A stretch of 41,221 bases of DNA from the NCBI GenBank assembly GCA_014384025.1, contig JACNGQ010000135.1, forward strand, positions 1-41,221, read 5' to 3'. Position numbers and translations under genes: made by a program. Under the pieces are notes generated by a model. The model was not told the DNA's origin and made no database searches. It saw only the letters and a list, made by a program, of their open reading frames with translations. Source of the stretch: Planctomycetota bacterium. Its GTDB lineage: Bacteria > Planctomycetota > Phycisphaerae > Sedimentisphaerales > Anaerobacaceae. This document shows positions 25,054 to 32,482 of the stretch, one piece after another (within the stretch, counting starts at the first letter, position 1; each line of letters begins with the position of its first letter).

Positions 25054-25568
25054 TACGCTCCTTCTGTTGCAGGAGGCGTAAAGACCCGTTGTCCTAACTC
25101 ACGGTCCAACATAAACATTCCACCCGGTGCGTTTTCCATCATTTTTAGTTGCTGCACTATTTCATCGGCTGAGGCCTCTTCTTCGACCTGCTCATTGACA
25201 AACCACTGCAAAAAGCTGTTTGTCGCATGGTCTTTTTCTTTAATAGCCAAATCCACAAGATTGTTAATCAGGCCGGTTACTTTTTGTTCGTGTTCATAAG
25301 CCGCCTTGAAAACCGCTAATGCTGAGTCCCATTCTGTCTGAGGCCCTTCTATAGCTTTCAGCGTTACTCTGCCGCCCCGTTCATTTATGAAGTCATAAAT
25401 CTTTGTCGCATGAGCTACTTCTTCCTGTGTCTGTACTCTCATCCAGTTGGCAAAACCATTTAAGTTCTGAGACTTAAAATATGACTCCATTGACAGGTAC
25501 AGATATGCCGAATACAGCTCTGCGTTAACCTGCTCATTCAGGGCCTCTTCCATCTTTTTGCTTATCAT
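25053..25568 (-). CDS. ftn: Non-heme ferritin (iron storage)
   Basis: A 171-residue ferritin. It begins [22 protein letters not shown], as FtnA-type ferritins do, and has ferroxidase residues in E-x-Y-S-A-Y (Glu17), QEEVAHA (ExxH near 50) and the helix C Glu-Gln region. It should form a 24-subunit shell that oxidises Fe(II) and stores Fe(III), which limits Fenton chemistry. It follows the superoxide reductase gene by only 3 bp and overlaps the next gene by one base, so it is translated within the same mRNA. An acidic-rich tail with VEEEASADE matches the family. Confidence 0.95.
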   Translation of the reverse strand: MISKKMEEALNEQVNAELYSAYLYLSMESYFKSQNLNGFANWMRVQTQEEVAHATKIYDFINERGGRVTLKAIEGPQTEWDSALAVFKAAYEHEQKVTGLINNLVDLAIKEKDHATNSFLQWFVNEQVEEEASADEIVQQLKMMENAPGGMFMLDRELGQRVFTPPATEGA

Positions 25569-25571
25569 TTT

Positions 25572-25946
25572 TTACCCTTTCCACAGACCGTGAATATTGC
25601 AATACTCTCTTGCACTGACGGAATCGGCCTCGACGTTAAACACTGCTTCGGGCTCACCGCCGGGTTCGAGGAACTGTCGGTATGCCTTGCCGTCTGCAAG
25701 CAGCTCTATCCACTCAATATAATGTTTCTCTTCCATCGGATGCGGCACAGAACCTACCTTGACTTTATAGCCGCCATCGATTTTTTCGATTACGGGTACG
25801 TGTTTTTCTGTTGTTGCATCGGCGGTTTTTTCGTCCAACAGCTCCATCGGCTTTCCGCAGCATACCAATTCACCGGCACCACCGTGAAGGACTTCAACGA
25901 TGTTGCCGCACACAGAACATTTGTAAATTTGAAGTTTTTTAGCCAT
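25572..25946 (-). CDS. dfx: Desulfoferrodoxin (class I superoxide reductase)
   Basis: A 124-residue two-iron superoxide reductase. The N-terminal desulforedoxin centre is Cys10, 13, 29, 30. The catalytic Fe(His)4Cys site is His49, 69, 75, 119 and Cys116, in [17 protein letters not shown] and EYCNIHG. The conserved Glu47-Lys48 pair is present. It reduces superoxide to hydrogen peroxide in the cytoplasm without producing O2, taking electrons from rubredoxin. ATG 25946 is chosen over 26042: it has AAAGGGGA upstream and gives the standard N-terminus, while the longer frame would overlap fprA. Peroxide produced here can be removed by Tpx, rubrerythrin or KatA. Confidence 0.96.
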   Translation of the reverse strand: MAKKLQIYKCSVCGNIVEVLHGGAGELVCCGKPMELLDEKTADATTEKHVPVIEKIDGGYKVKVGSVPHPMEEKHYIEWIELLADGKAYRQFLEPGGEPEAVFNVEADSVSAREYCNIHGLWKG

Positions 25947-25974
25947 AATTATTCCCCTTTGTAATTTCAAGATT

Positions 25975-27156
25975 CTAATTTGTAATTCCAATCTCTTTGT
26001 GTCTGGCAAGGATTTCATCGGCGAGCTTATCGAGGGCGGCAAAATCGTCTTCTTTGGGCTCGCCCTTTGCCAATACCGGTTCGATAATCTCAGCCTTTAA
26101 ATTTGACAGCATACCCGCTAATTGCTCGACCATTTTTCCGCCCCAGCCGTATGAGCCGATGATGGATGCAAATTTCGTCTTGGGTCTCAGGGCATTGGCC
26201 AGAAAAGCCGCATAAGCGGCCGATGGATGCGCTCCTATCAAAACCGTAGGTGAGCCCATAACCACTGTTGCCGCATCCACCAATGCCATCGCAAGTTTGC
26301 CTATATCGACCGTTGAAAGCTCAAACTGCCTTACGGTAATACCTCTGTCGATTAAGGCCTCTACGAAATATGAGACCATTTTGGCCGTGCTGCCGTGCAT
26401 CGAAACATAAGCCACTATCACCTCATTTTTAACAGTCTCGGAAGTCCAGTCTTTATAAGCATCGATAATGAACTTGGGTTTGCCGTGTACCGGTCCGTGG
26501 CTTGGCGCAATAATCTCTATATCCAGGTCTTCAAGCTTTGCCAAGTTGTTATTTATCTGTCTTCTGAATGGCATCATAATCTCGGCGAAATAACGCTTTG
26601 CCGATTCATATACTAAGGCCTCATCATCAATGAACAAGCTGCTTGAGGCTAAATGAGCACCGAAGAAATCGCACGAAAAAAGTATCTTGTCCTCTTTAAG
26701 ATACGTGCCCATAGTTTCCGGCCAGTGTACCCACGGAGTATAGATAAACTGTAAAGTTTTGTCACCTAATGAGAGCCTCTGGCCGTCTTCGACAGTGATA
26801 AATTTATCTTCTTCTATGTCGAGCAGGTCAATCAGCATACCCTTACACTTGGGATTCGTGACCACCTTTGCATCCGGATATATTAACAATACATCCGGCA
26901 GGGATCCCGAATGGTCCTGCTCTGCATGGTGCGCAACAACATAGTCGATTTTGTTAATCCCAAGCCTGACAAGGTTGTTCAATAATACTTCGGTCATGGC
27001 GGGATCAACCGTATCCAGCAGCGCCACTTTCTCATTGCCCCGAACCACATAAGAATTATAACTGGTTCCGTCCGGCAGAGGAATAAGCCTGTCGAATAAT
27101 CTTGCGTCCCAGTCAATTGCGCCAACGGCGTAAACATTTGGTTTTAATTGTCTCAT
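25975..27156 (-). CDS. FprA-type diiron flavoprotein (O2 or NO reductase)
   Basis: An N-terminal metallo-beta-lactamase domain carries the diiron motif HAEQDH (His77, Glu79, Asp81, His82), the later Asp in SCDFFGAH and His in PSHGP. A C-terminal flavodoxin domain follows (from about residue 253: [13 protein letters not shown]). This is the A-type flavoprotein fold, 393 residues, without a fused rubredoxin domain. The family reduces O2 to water or NO to N2O using rubredoxin, which is encoded downstream. It overlaps tpx in an ATGA (27156-27153), so translation is coupled. Substrate (O2 versus NO) cannot be read from sequence; the O2-defence context favours O2. Confidence 0.95.
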   Translation of the reverse strand: MRQLKPNVYAVGAIDWDARLFDRLIPLPDGTSYNSYVVRGNEKVALLDTVDPAMTEVLLNNLVRLGINKIDYVVAHHAEQDHSGSLPDVLLIYPDAKVVTNPKCKGMLIDLLDIEEDKFITVEDGQRLSLGDKTLQFIYTPWVHWPETMGTYLKEDKILFSCDFFGAHLASSSLFIDDEALVYESAKRYFAEIMMPFRRQINNNLAKLEDLDIEIIAPSHGPVHGKPKFIIDAYKDWTSETVKNEVIVAYVSMHGSTAKMVSYFVEALIDRGITVRQFELSTVDIGKLAMALVDAATVVMGSPTVLIGAHPSAAYAAFLANALRPKTKFASIIGSYGWGGKMVEQLAGMLSNLKAEIIEPVLAKGEPKEDDFAALDKLADEILARHKEIGITN

Positions 27157-27671
27157 TGTCCTGTTTCTTTTACTGCAGATAATGCCGCTTCGTAATTAGG
27201 TTCATTCGTTACTTCGTCAACTATTTCTATGTAACGAATAATACCCTCTTTGTCCACAACAAATACTGTTCGAGCCAAAAGTCGCAATTCTTTTATCAAA
27301 ACGCCGAATTCAGTGCCGAATTCTGCTTTTGAATGGTCTGACAGCGTCTGAACATTTTCCACATTTGCTGCCCCGCACCACCGTTTCTGGGCAAACGGAA
27401 GGTCCATGCTGATAGTCAATACGACGACATCATTACCCAGCGATGCGGCCTGCTCATTGAACTTCCTCGTCTGGATATCGCATACGGGGGTATCCAGAGA
27501 CGGAACTGTACAGATTACGCAAACCTTTCCCCCGAAGCCTGAGAGTTTCACCGGCGACAAATCATTGGCTAAAACCTCTGCATCCGGAGCTGTATCACCG
27601 ACCTTAAGCTCATTACCCACCAGCGTCAGAGGATTACCCTTGAATTTTATTACATCTTTTCTTTCTGCCAT
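27153..27671 (-). CDS. tpx: Thiol peroxidase (Tpx-type peroxiredoxin)
   Basis: A 172-residue Tpx peroxiredoxin. The peroxidatic Cys64 lies in VPSLDTPVCD and the resolving Cys99 in RWCGAANV, as in the E. coli enzyme. It reduces hydrogen peroxide and organic peroxides with electrons from thioredoxin. It lies 18 bp after the Ni-superoxide dismutase gene and overlaps the FprA gene by four bases. In the island it is the thiol-dependent alternative to rubrerythrin and catalase. Its location is expected to be cytoplasmic, since it has no signal peptide. Confidence 0.96.
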   Translation of the reverse strand: MAERKDVIKFKGNPLTLVGNELKVGDTAPDAEVLANDLSPVKLSGFGGKVCVICTVPSLDTPVCDIQTRKFNEQAASLGNDVVVLTISMDLPFAQKRWCGAANVENVQTLSDHSKAEFGTEFGVLIKELRLLARTVFVVDKEGIIRYIEIVDEVTNEPNYEAALSAVKETGQ

Positions 27672-27689
27672 AGTCTCACCTGTTTCCCT

Positions 27690-28187
27690 TCAATGTTTAT
27701 GTTCGCCTAAGGCGACCTTGCCTGAATATGCCTCATGGAACTGGTTCAATAAAGTTCTTAGTTTTTCCACATTAGCTGTATCGGTGGTCTGCTTTGCCTT
27801 CATAGTGGTAACAAGCAGCTCATGCAGCAGCGTCAGTTTCTTGACATAATTCTTGTATTCCTGGACATTACCTTCTGATGCTGTTTTTATACGTTGTGCC
27901 ATAAAATAATGTGTTATGATATGGCTCAATTCGTCGGCGTGTGCCTCTTTGTTGTTTACCCAGCGAACAATCTGGTTCATATCCTGTTTTCCCTGGGCTG
28001 AAAGGCTCTCAATCAGCTTCATTGATTTCTCGATTGTTGTGATGTGCTCGGAAATCATATTAAACCGGGCCTCATCGTCGTATATTCCGCAGGGTATTTG
28101 GCAATGCGAATACGCCAATGAGCCGAACACAACAGCCGATACAAATAAAGTACCCAACACGATTTTCTTGCTTTTTCTACTTTTCAT
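27690..28187 (-). CDS. sodN: Nickel superoxide dismutase, exported form
   Basis: After a Sec-type signal peptide (about residues 1-27, KSRKSKK then a hydrophobic stretch ending A-Y-S) the protein continues H-C-Q-I-P-C-G-I-Y (residues 28-36). This is the nickel hook of Ni-SOD (H-C-x-x-P-C-G-x-Y), where the freed N-terminal His, Cys2 and Cys6 bind nickel. The rest is helical, as in Ni-SOD four-helix subunits. Cleavage by signal peptidase immediately before His28 would generate the needed N-terminus, so no separate SodX-type protease would be required. The exported location, against the cytoplasmic superoxide reductase, would cover both sides of the membrane. It sits between rbr (30 bp) and tpx (18 bp). 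Confidence 0.9.
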   Translation of the reverse strand: MKSRKSKKIVLGTLFVSAVVFGSLAYSHCQIPCGIYDDEARFNMISEHITTIEKSMKLIESLSAQGKQDMNQIVRWVNNKEAHADELSHIITHYFMAQRIKTASEGNVQEYKNYVKKLTLLHELLVTTMKAKQTTDTANVEKLRTLLNQFHEAYSGKVALGEHKH

Positions 28188-28217
28188 TGTCCTGGCCTTT
28201 CATCTATCTATTTACTA

Positions 28218-28790
28218 TTAATAATTTGTAGCTTCAAGCTCAAAATAAGCCTGCGGATGCGCACAGGCCGGGCATGTTGTAGGAGCTTCCGCACCTTCGT
28301 GTACATAACCGCAGTTTCTACAAATCCATCTGACTGGCTTGTCGCTTTTGAATACCTTTCCATCCTGGATGTTTTTCGCAAGAGCTAAATACCTGTCTCT
28401 GTGACGGGCCTCGGCGACGGCAATGCTTCTGAAAACCCCTGCAATCTCCTTAAATCCTTCTTCATCTGCGACCTTCGCAAAATCAGGATACATCGTGGTT
28501 GTTTCATAATCCTCGCCGGCCGCTGCTTCTTTGAGATTTTCCACTGTCGTGCCTATCTTACCGGCTGGAAATCCTGCCGTTATCTCAACCTCACCGCCCT
28601 CGAGAAACTTGAACTCACGCTTGGCATGTTCCTTCTCCTGGTTGGCGGTCTCTTCGAAAATAGCTGATATCTGCACATAACCCTCTTTTTTAGCTTGACT
28701 GGCAAAATACGTGTATCTGTTCCTGGCCTGTGATTCACCTGCGAACGCCGCTAATAGATTCTTTTCCGTCTTACTTCCTTTCAATTCCAT
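28218..28790 (-). CDS. rbr: Rubrerythrin
   Basis: A 190-residue rubrerythrin with two parts. The N-terminal diiron domain has GESQARNRY, ANQEKEHAKREF, EEGFKE and AVAEARHRDRY at the ligand positions. A C-terminal rubredoxin-like domain has CRNCGYVHEG and CPACAHPQAYFE. The protein reduces hydrogen peroxide to water using rubredoxin-type electron transfer. It is the first enzyme gene after the PerR-type regulator (47 bp) and so the most likely direct target. Length and domain order are normal for the family. Confidence 0.97.
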   Translation of the reverse strand: MELKGSKTEKNLLAAFAGESQARNRYTYFASQAKKEGYVQISAIFEETANQEKEHAKREFKFLEGGEVEITAGFPAGKIGTTVENLKEAAAGEDYETTTMYPDFAKVADEEGFKEIAGVFRSIAVAEARHRDRYLALAKNIQDGKVFKSDKPVRWICRNCGYVHEGAEAPTTCPACAHPQAYFELEATNY

Positions 28791-28837
28791 TTATTACCTC
28801 TCTTTCTTTTTAAAAATATTTAACTGACTTAATCATT

Positions 28838-29293
28838 TTACCCGCACAAATTGCATAAGCCTTCGAGATATACGGTTTTTCTCAGCACCGTAAATTTTTC
28901 ACTGATTTCCGCGGGTAATTTTATATTATCAAACGGCTTATGGTGAAAATCAATAATTCTTTTGCATTTTACGCACCTAAAGTGCTGATGTTCGTGTAAT
29001 CCTCCGTCAAACCGCCTGGCATCCCCCGAACCAACTACCGTAAAAGCCGCGCCAATCTCATTGAGCGTCAATAGTGTCCTGTTGACCGTATCCAGCGATA
29101 TACTTGGGAATATCTTTTTTACTTTCTCATACAGCATTTCCGCCGAAGGATGTTCGTCTGTCTTCAGAAGCTCTCTGTATATAGCTATCCTCTGCGGCGT
29201 AACTTTCAGCCCGGCCTCTCTGCATTGAGACGTAAATTGCCTGGTCTTTTCATCTAACTCTATGGTATTGGTTTTATTATTTTTATTATTCAT
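28838..29293 (-). CDS. perR: Fur-family regulator, PerR-like
   Basis: The N-terminal winged helix (GLKVTPQRIAIYRELLKTDEHP) and the C-terminal metal site are typical of Fur proteins. HEHQHFRC is a regulatory metal motif, with Cys pairs CVKC and CNLC forming the structural zinc site. It heads the oxidative-stress island, which makes PerR (peroxide sensing through Fe-catalysed His oxidation) more likely than Fur. Residues needed to separate Fur from PerR are not decisive by eye. ATG 29293 is used; the longer frame to 29329 starts at TTG. An AT-rich dyad just upstream (29300-29311) could be its own operator. Confidence 0.85.
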   Translation of the reverse strand: MNNKNNKTNTIELDEKTRQFTSQCREAGLKVTPQRIAIYRELLKTDEHPSAEMLYEKVKKIFPSISLDTVNRTLLTLNEIGAAFTVVGSGDARRFDGGLHEHQHFRCVKCKRIIDFHHKPFDNIKLPAEISEKFTVLRKTVYLEGLCNLCG

Positions 29294-29653
29294 AATTGCT
29301 ACTAAATAGTATTTACTCCTATTTGTCAATAATGTTCTAAAAATATATTAAATTTTTTTTCTACGATTACAGCGGGTTAAAAACTGCTTTTATCCGGAAC
29401 CAGCGGTATATCGAATATGATTTCTTAAAAAACCGTATAACATCTGAACTGCGCTGATTATCCAGGGGGACACAGCAACTCTTGAATCGCACATCGCTGG
29501 GATCATAGCCGAACTTGGAGAAAGGAGATTTGTGACTTGACAGAAATGTAATGAGTAAAAAAATGCTAATTGGCTCAAATCAGATGTTACTTCATAGCAC
29601 CTTATCAAACCTCACAGGGGGTAAGCTCTCTACTTATAGTTGCTTTATGTGAT
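29294..29653. other. Intergenic interval upstream of the oxidative-stress island
   Basis: The left part must hold the promoter of the perR operon; a TTGACA hexamer lies on the - strand at 29324-29329, without a well-spaced -10. A - strand frame without a start codon runs through about 29390-29600 for about 70 codons, but it has no known motif. No tRNA or rRNA was recognised. Confidence 0.4.
29300..29311. promoter_or_regulatory. AT-rich dyad before perR (possible operator)
   Basis: The sequence TACTA-AA-TAGTA has perfect 5-bp arms 6 bp before the perR ATG. It overlaps a second small dyad, AAATAGTATTT. Fur-family boxes are AT-rich dyads, but this does not match the classic PerR box closely, so the assignment is tentative. 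Confidence 0.3.
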
Positions 29654-30247
29654 CTAAATCTGGCCCGACTCGGATTTTAAAGTGTTCCAATCAAAACTCT
29701 GGTTATCTATTTCTAAAAGTTCCACACGGTTTATTATCCATTTTTTATTGGAGTATTTTTTAAGACCTAATTCAAGTTTAACTGCCATTGCTGGTTTTAA
29801 TTCTTTGTAAAAGCGGCTTTCTTTTTCAAAAAACAGGAAGCCTTTAATAAGAACTGTTGCATTTGGTGATGATAGGTCTATGGATTGATTTAGTTTTACA
29901 AATCTTTCTACTGCTGGTTCTGAGAATATAGCTCTGCAAAAAATCATTATTGCTTGTTTGCTCAGGTGTTGCGAATCATGATAATCTGATGCTATAAAAG
30001 TATCAATCGTATCAGCATCTTCATTTCTTGAGGCTTGAATACAGCTTTTAATTATACTATTAATATTTTCCAGGTCGGTCTCAACAAATATGTCTGTCGC
30101 AAATGCTGAGATCGCAATCATAATAGGTATAAATAAAGGCCACCACTGTCTTTTTTCAGGTTTAAATGCACGAATAATATAAATAAAAAGCAATACAACA
30201 ACAGCGACAATTAATAGTGTCCACGGTTTTTCAAATATATTATACAT
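29654..30247 (-). CDS. Membrane protein of unknown function (possible NTF2-like domain)
   Basis: A 197-residue protein with two N-terminal membrane segments (about residues 8-26 and 36-53), then a soluble domain. That domain has a helical start (ENINSIIKSCIQASRNEDADTIDTF) followed by alternating strands, which resembles the NTF2/SnoaL-like cone fold found in many small exported proteins; this is inference. AGGAGA lies 10 nt before the ATG. It lies between perR and the anti-sigma gene, 207 bp from the latter on the same strand. No catalytic residues stand out and no family name can be given. Confidence 0.6.
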   Translation of the reverse strand: MYNIFEKPWTLLIVAVVVLLFIYIIRAFKPEKRQWWPLFIPIMIAISAFATDIFVETDLENINSIIKSCIQASRNEDADTIDTFIASDYHDSQHLSKQAIMIFCRAIFSEPAVERFVKLNQSIDLSSPNATVLIKGFLFFEKESRFYKELKPAMAVKLELGLKKYSNKKWIINRVELLEIDNQSFDWNTLKSESGQI

Positions 30248-30454
30248 CCTTAATATCTCCTGAAATATTAAAGTGAGATTCTAACTGCAAAATAAAGACA
30301 CAACAAGAAATATCAATTTACTACCTTCCAAGTTAATGATTATGTTTGCTCTTCTATAAAGGATGACGAATAAGGGTTTACATTACTGACAAAAATAATG
30401 AGGGTTTTTATTATATTTGTGGAGATATTTTTTGGCAATTATCCTTACATATCC

Positions 30455-31729
30455 CTAAGGTCTTTTTGGAAGATTTTCAGGATAGACATCTGCAAAATGC
30501 AAATCCCCATAGAGTACTCGATATGTTTTGGACATCCAGGGCTGGTACCAAAAGATTGGGGTGTTTGAATCACCTAATTTTACATTGTCACCAAAAGAAT
30601 ACCATTGAACTGTCAATTGATCTATAAACATAAGTGCTCGCATTATTTTCATTACTATCAGGCTTTTCTCTATATCTGACATTCCCTTTTCGTTCAACGT
30701 TTGCTCAATAACTTTGGAGTATTCTCTTATAATTGCCAGATCAAGTTTTTCAGGAAATCTATTTTCCATCAAACTTGCCCATGCCCTAAGTCCCTCGATC
30801 AGGTCCTGTTCTGTCAAGTTTTTCAGGTCCATTTTTACTGATTCTATTTCTGTATAGTTTTCCGGAATATCCAGATTAAATTCAGACTCATCTACAATAA
30901 CATCGAAATTGAAATCACTGAAGACGATGTTTGTTTGTCCAATCATTGTTTCAGCTATAACCAAAACCGGAATATTATCTTTTGCATCATACCATATTTT
31001 TATATCTATGCTCTCATCCAAATAGACATGAATTCCTGCCGTTTCTTTATTGTTAATGTCCCTTTTTCCAAGTCGTTTGACAATCGTATCAGGACATTCT
31101 TTAAGTAACTCAATAGTCGATTTGAAATTTAGAAACAAGTTAGACGGCATAATAGGCAGTCCACTTAATTCGATATTCATAGCAGTTTTATCATTCGGAT
31201 TAAGTACCAAAATTTTACTCTTGTCATAATCGAATATAGCTTCAATGCCACTTGAGAGTTTTTGTTTTAATTTCTTTTCACTTGCGGTACAAAAAACAGA
31301 AGGCCCTATTCCTATAACAACATTGAAAGTTATTGTTTGGGTTTCAATGACGATTTGTGATACTTTCGCCCAGGCAGCACTAGTACCATATAATATTATG
31401 CCAAACTGATTTAAGGTGACAAATGCTCCAATTAATATCATTGCAGCAACAGCTATTCTTAGAAATATATTTCTCTGAATTGGAATAGTTCTTATTTTGC
31501 CGGTCTCTAATTCCTTATTAATATTCGTTTCAATTCTATCAAGAATCGGCTGTAAAGAATCTGCAAAGTCACTTAATTCCTGATCATCGGCTTTTAATTC
31601 ATGATAATATTTATTGCAATCAGGGCATTGGTTTAGGTGTTCTGTCAATGCATTGTCTTCTTTGGGATCAATGCGATCATTAATAAACTCTGCAAGTTTC
31701 TCTCGGATATTTTCACAAGTTAATTTCAT
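30455..31729 (-). CDS. Membrane anti-sigma factor (ZAS zinc finger) with outer domain
   Basis: The N-terminus has the ZAS motif H31-x3-C35-x2-C38, with Cys5 nearby, then a membrane segment (about residues 87-112) and a 310-residue extracytoplasmic part. The first half of that part resembles LolA/MucB-type beta domains of the DUF2092 kind (VLNPNDKTAMNIEL, WYDAKDNIPVLV). This layout fits a transmembrane anti-sigma factor that holds the ECF sigma encoded immediately upstream; the genes overlap in an ATGA (31729-31726). The outer domain may sense a lipid or envelope signal, but that is inference. The C-terminal 110 residues are helical and not recognised. Confidence 0.8.
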   Translation of the reverse strand: MKLTCENIREKLAEFINDRIDPKEDNALTEHLNQCPDCNKYYHELKADDQELSDFADSLQPILDRIETNINKELETGKIRTIPIQRNIFLRIAVAAMILIGAFVTLNQFGIILYGTSAAWAKVSQIVIETQTITFNVVIGIGPSVFCTASEKKLKQKLSSGIEAIFDYDKSKILVLNPNDKTAMNIELSGLPIMPSNLFLNFKSTIELLKECPDTIVKRLGKRDINNKETAGIHVYLDESIDIKIWYDAKDNIPVLVIAETMIGQTNIVFSDFNFDVIVDESEFNLDIPENYTEIESVKMDLKNLTEQDLIEGLRAWASLMENRFPEKLDLAIIREYSKVIEQTLNEKGMSDIEKSLIVMKIMRALMFIDQLTVQWYSFGDNVKLGDSNTPIFWYQPWMSKTYRVLYGDLHFADVYPENLPKRP

Positions 31730-32265
31730 TGTGCACCTCCTTCGGTGCTTAATAATTGTCGCATTTTTTTTCGGGCTCTGCTTAAATGAGTATGTGCTAA
31801 ATCGACAGTTATTTCTAATGACTCTGCAATATTTTTAGTGCTTTTTCCATCGAAATAATAAAGCATTAACGGAAGTCTGTATTCTTCTTTTAACTGCATA
31901 AGTGCAGATTGAAGTCTGGAATATTTATTGTCGTCATTAGCCGCCTCATTTTTCACCTCGTCAACAGCAACTCGTTTGAGTGCTATTTTATTTAGTTTTC
32001 GTCTTCGCAAAAGATCCATGCACATATGTTTTGCGATTTGCGTTATCCATGCACCAAATTTACTTATATCACGAAGCTGTTTTGTGTCACTAAATCCTTT
32101 GAGAAAGGCTTGCTGTGTGATATCCTCAGCATCTTCTCTGTTGCAAAGCATACTAAAACATATTGCGAATATACGTGCAGAATGATCCCTCACCAATTCA
32201 GCATAGGCATGCCTGTCTAAATTGCCTTTTGAAAAAAACAGTTTTTTATTATTGCATCTTTCCAA
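31726..32265 (-). CDS. ECF-type RNA polymerase sigma factor
   Basis: Sigma region 2 is visible as DHSARIFAICFSMLCNREDAEDITQQAF (region 2.2 DAEDITQQ), followed by WITQIAKHMCMDLLRRRK. Region 4 is LKEEYRLPLMLYYFDGKSTKNIAESLEI..AHTHLSRARKKMRQLL, the helix-turn-helix for the -35 element. At 179 residues it is a normal ECF length. The only plausible start is TTG 32265, with a weak AAGAG site; no upstream ATG exists in frame. It is translationally coupled to the anti-sigma gene (ATGA). Its regulon is unknown; no obvious target promoter repeat was found in the window. Confidence 0.92.
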   Translation of the reverse strand: MERCNNKKLFFSKGNLDRHAYAELVRDHSARIFAICFSMLCNREDAEDITQQAFLKGFSDTKQLRDISKFGAWITQIAKHMCMDLLRRRKLNKIALKRVAVDEVKNEAANDDNKYSRLQSALMQLKEEYRLPLMLYYFDGKSTKNIAESLEITVDLAHTHLSRARKKMRQLLSTEGGAQ

Positions 32266-32482
32266 TCGGGAACTCTTGTTTGGTCATAGTATCCACGATA
32301 AAGACGGTTAAGTCAGCCAAAGCTGACAATATTTTAAAGAAAATTTTACTATTGGACAGGAAAATCGAGTTTTTTATGAATTCATAATTATTTTTAACAA
32401 ATTTGAAAAAAGCCTGTCAGGTTTTCACTTTTCATTACTCAATATTTATAGAAAGACAGACAACAATTAGAGGTTTTGAAAA

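Noticed and set aside
22580-25299. + strand ORFs opposite the ferritin-like and catalase genes
   Set aside because: Antisense shadows of clearly identified - strand genes.
29390-29608. 72-codon - strand ORF upstream of perR
   Set aside because: No ribosome site or recognisable motif. It overlaps another stop-free frame, so neither frame is preferred.
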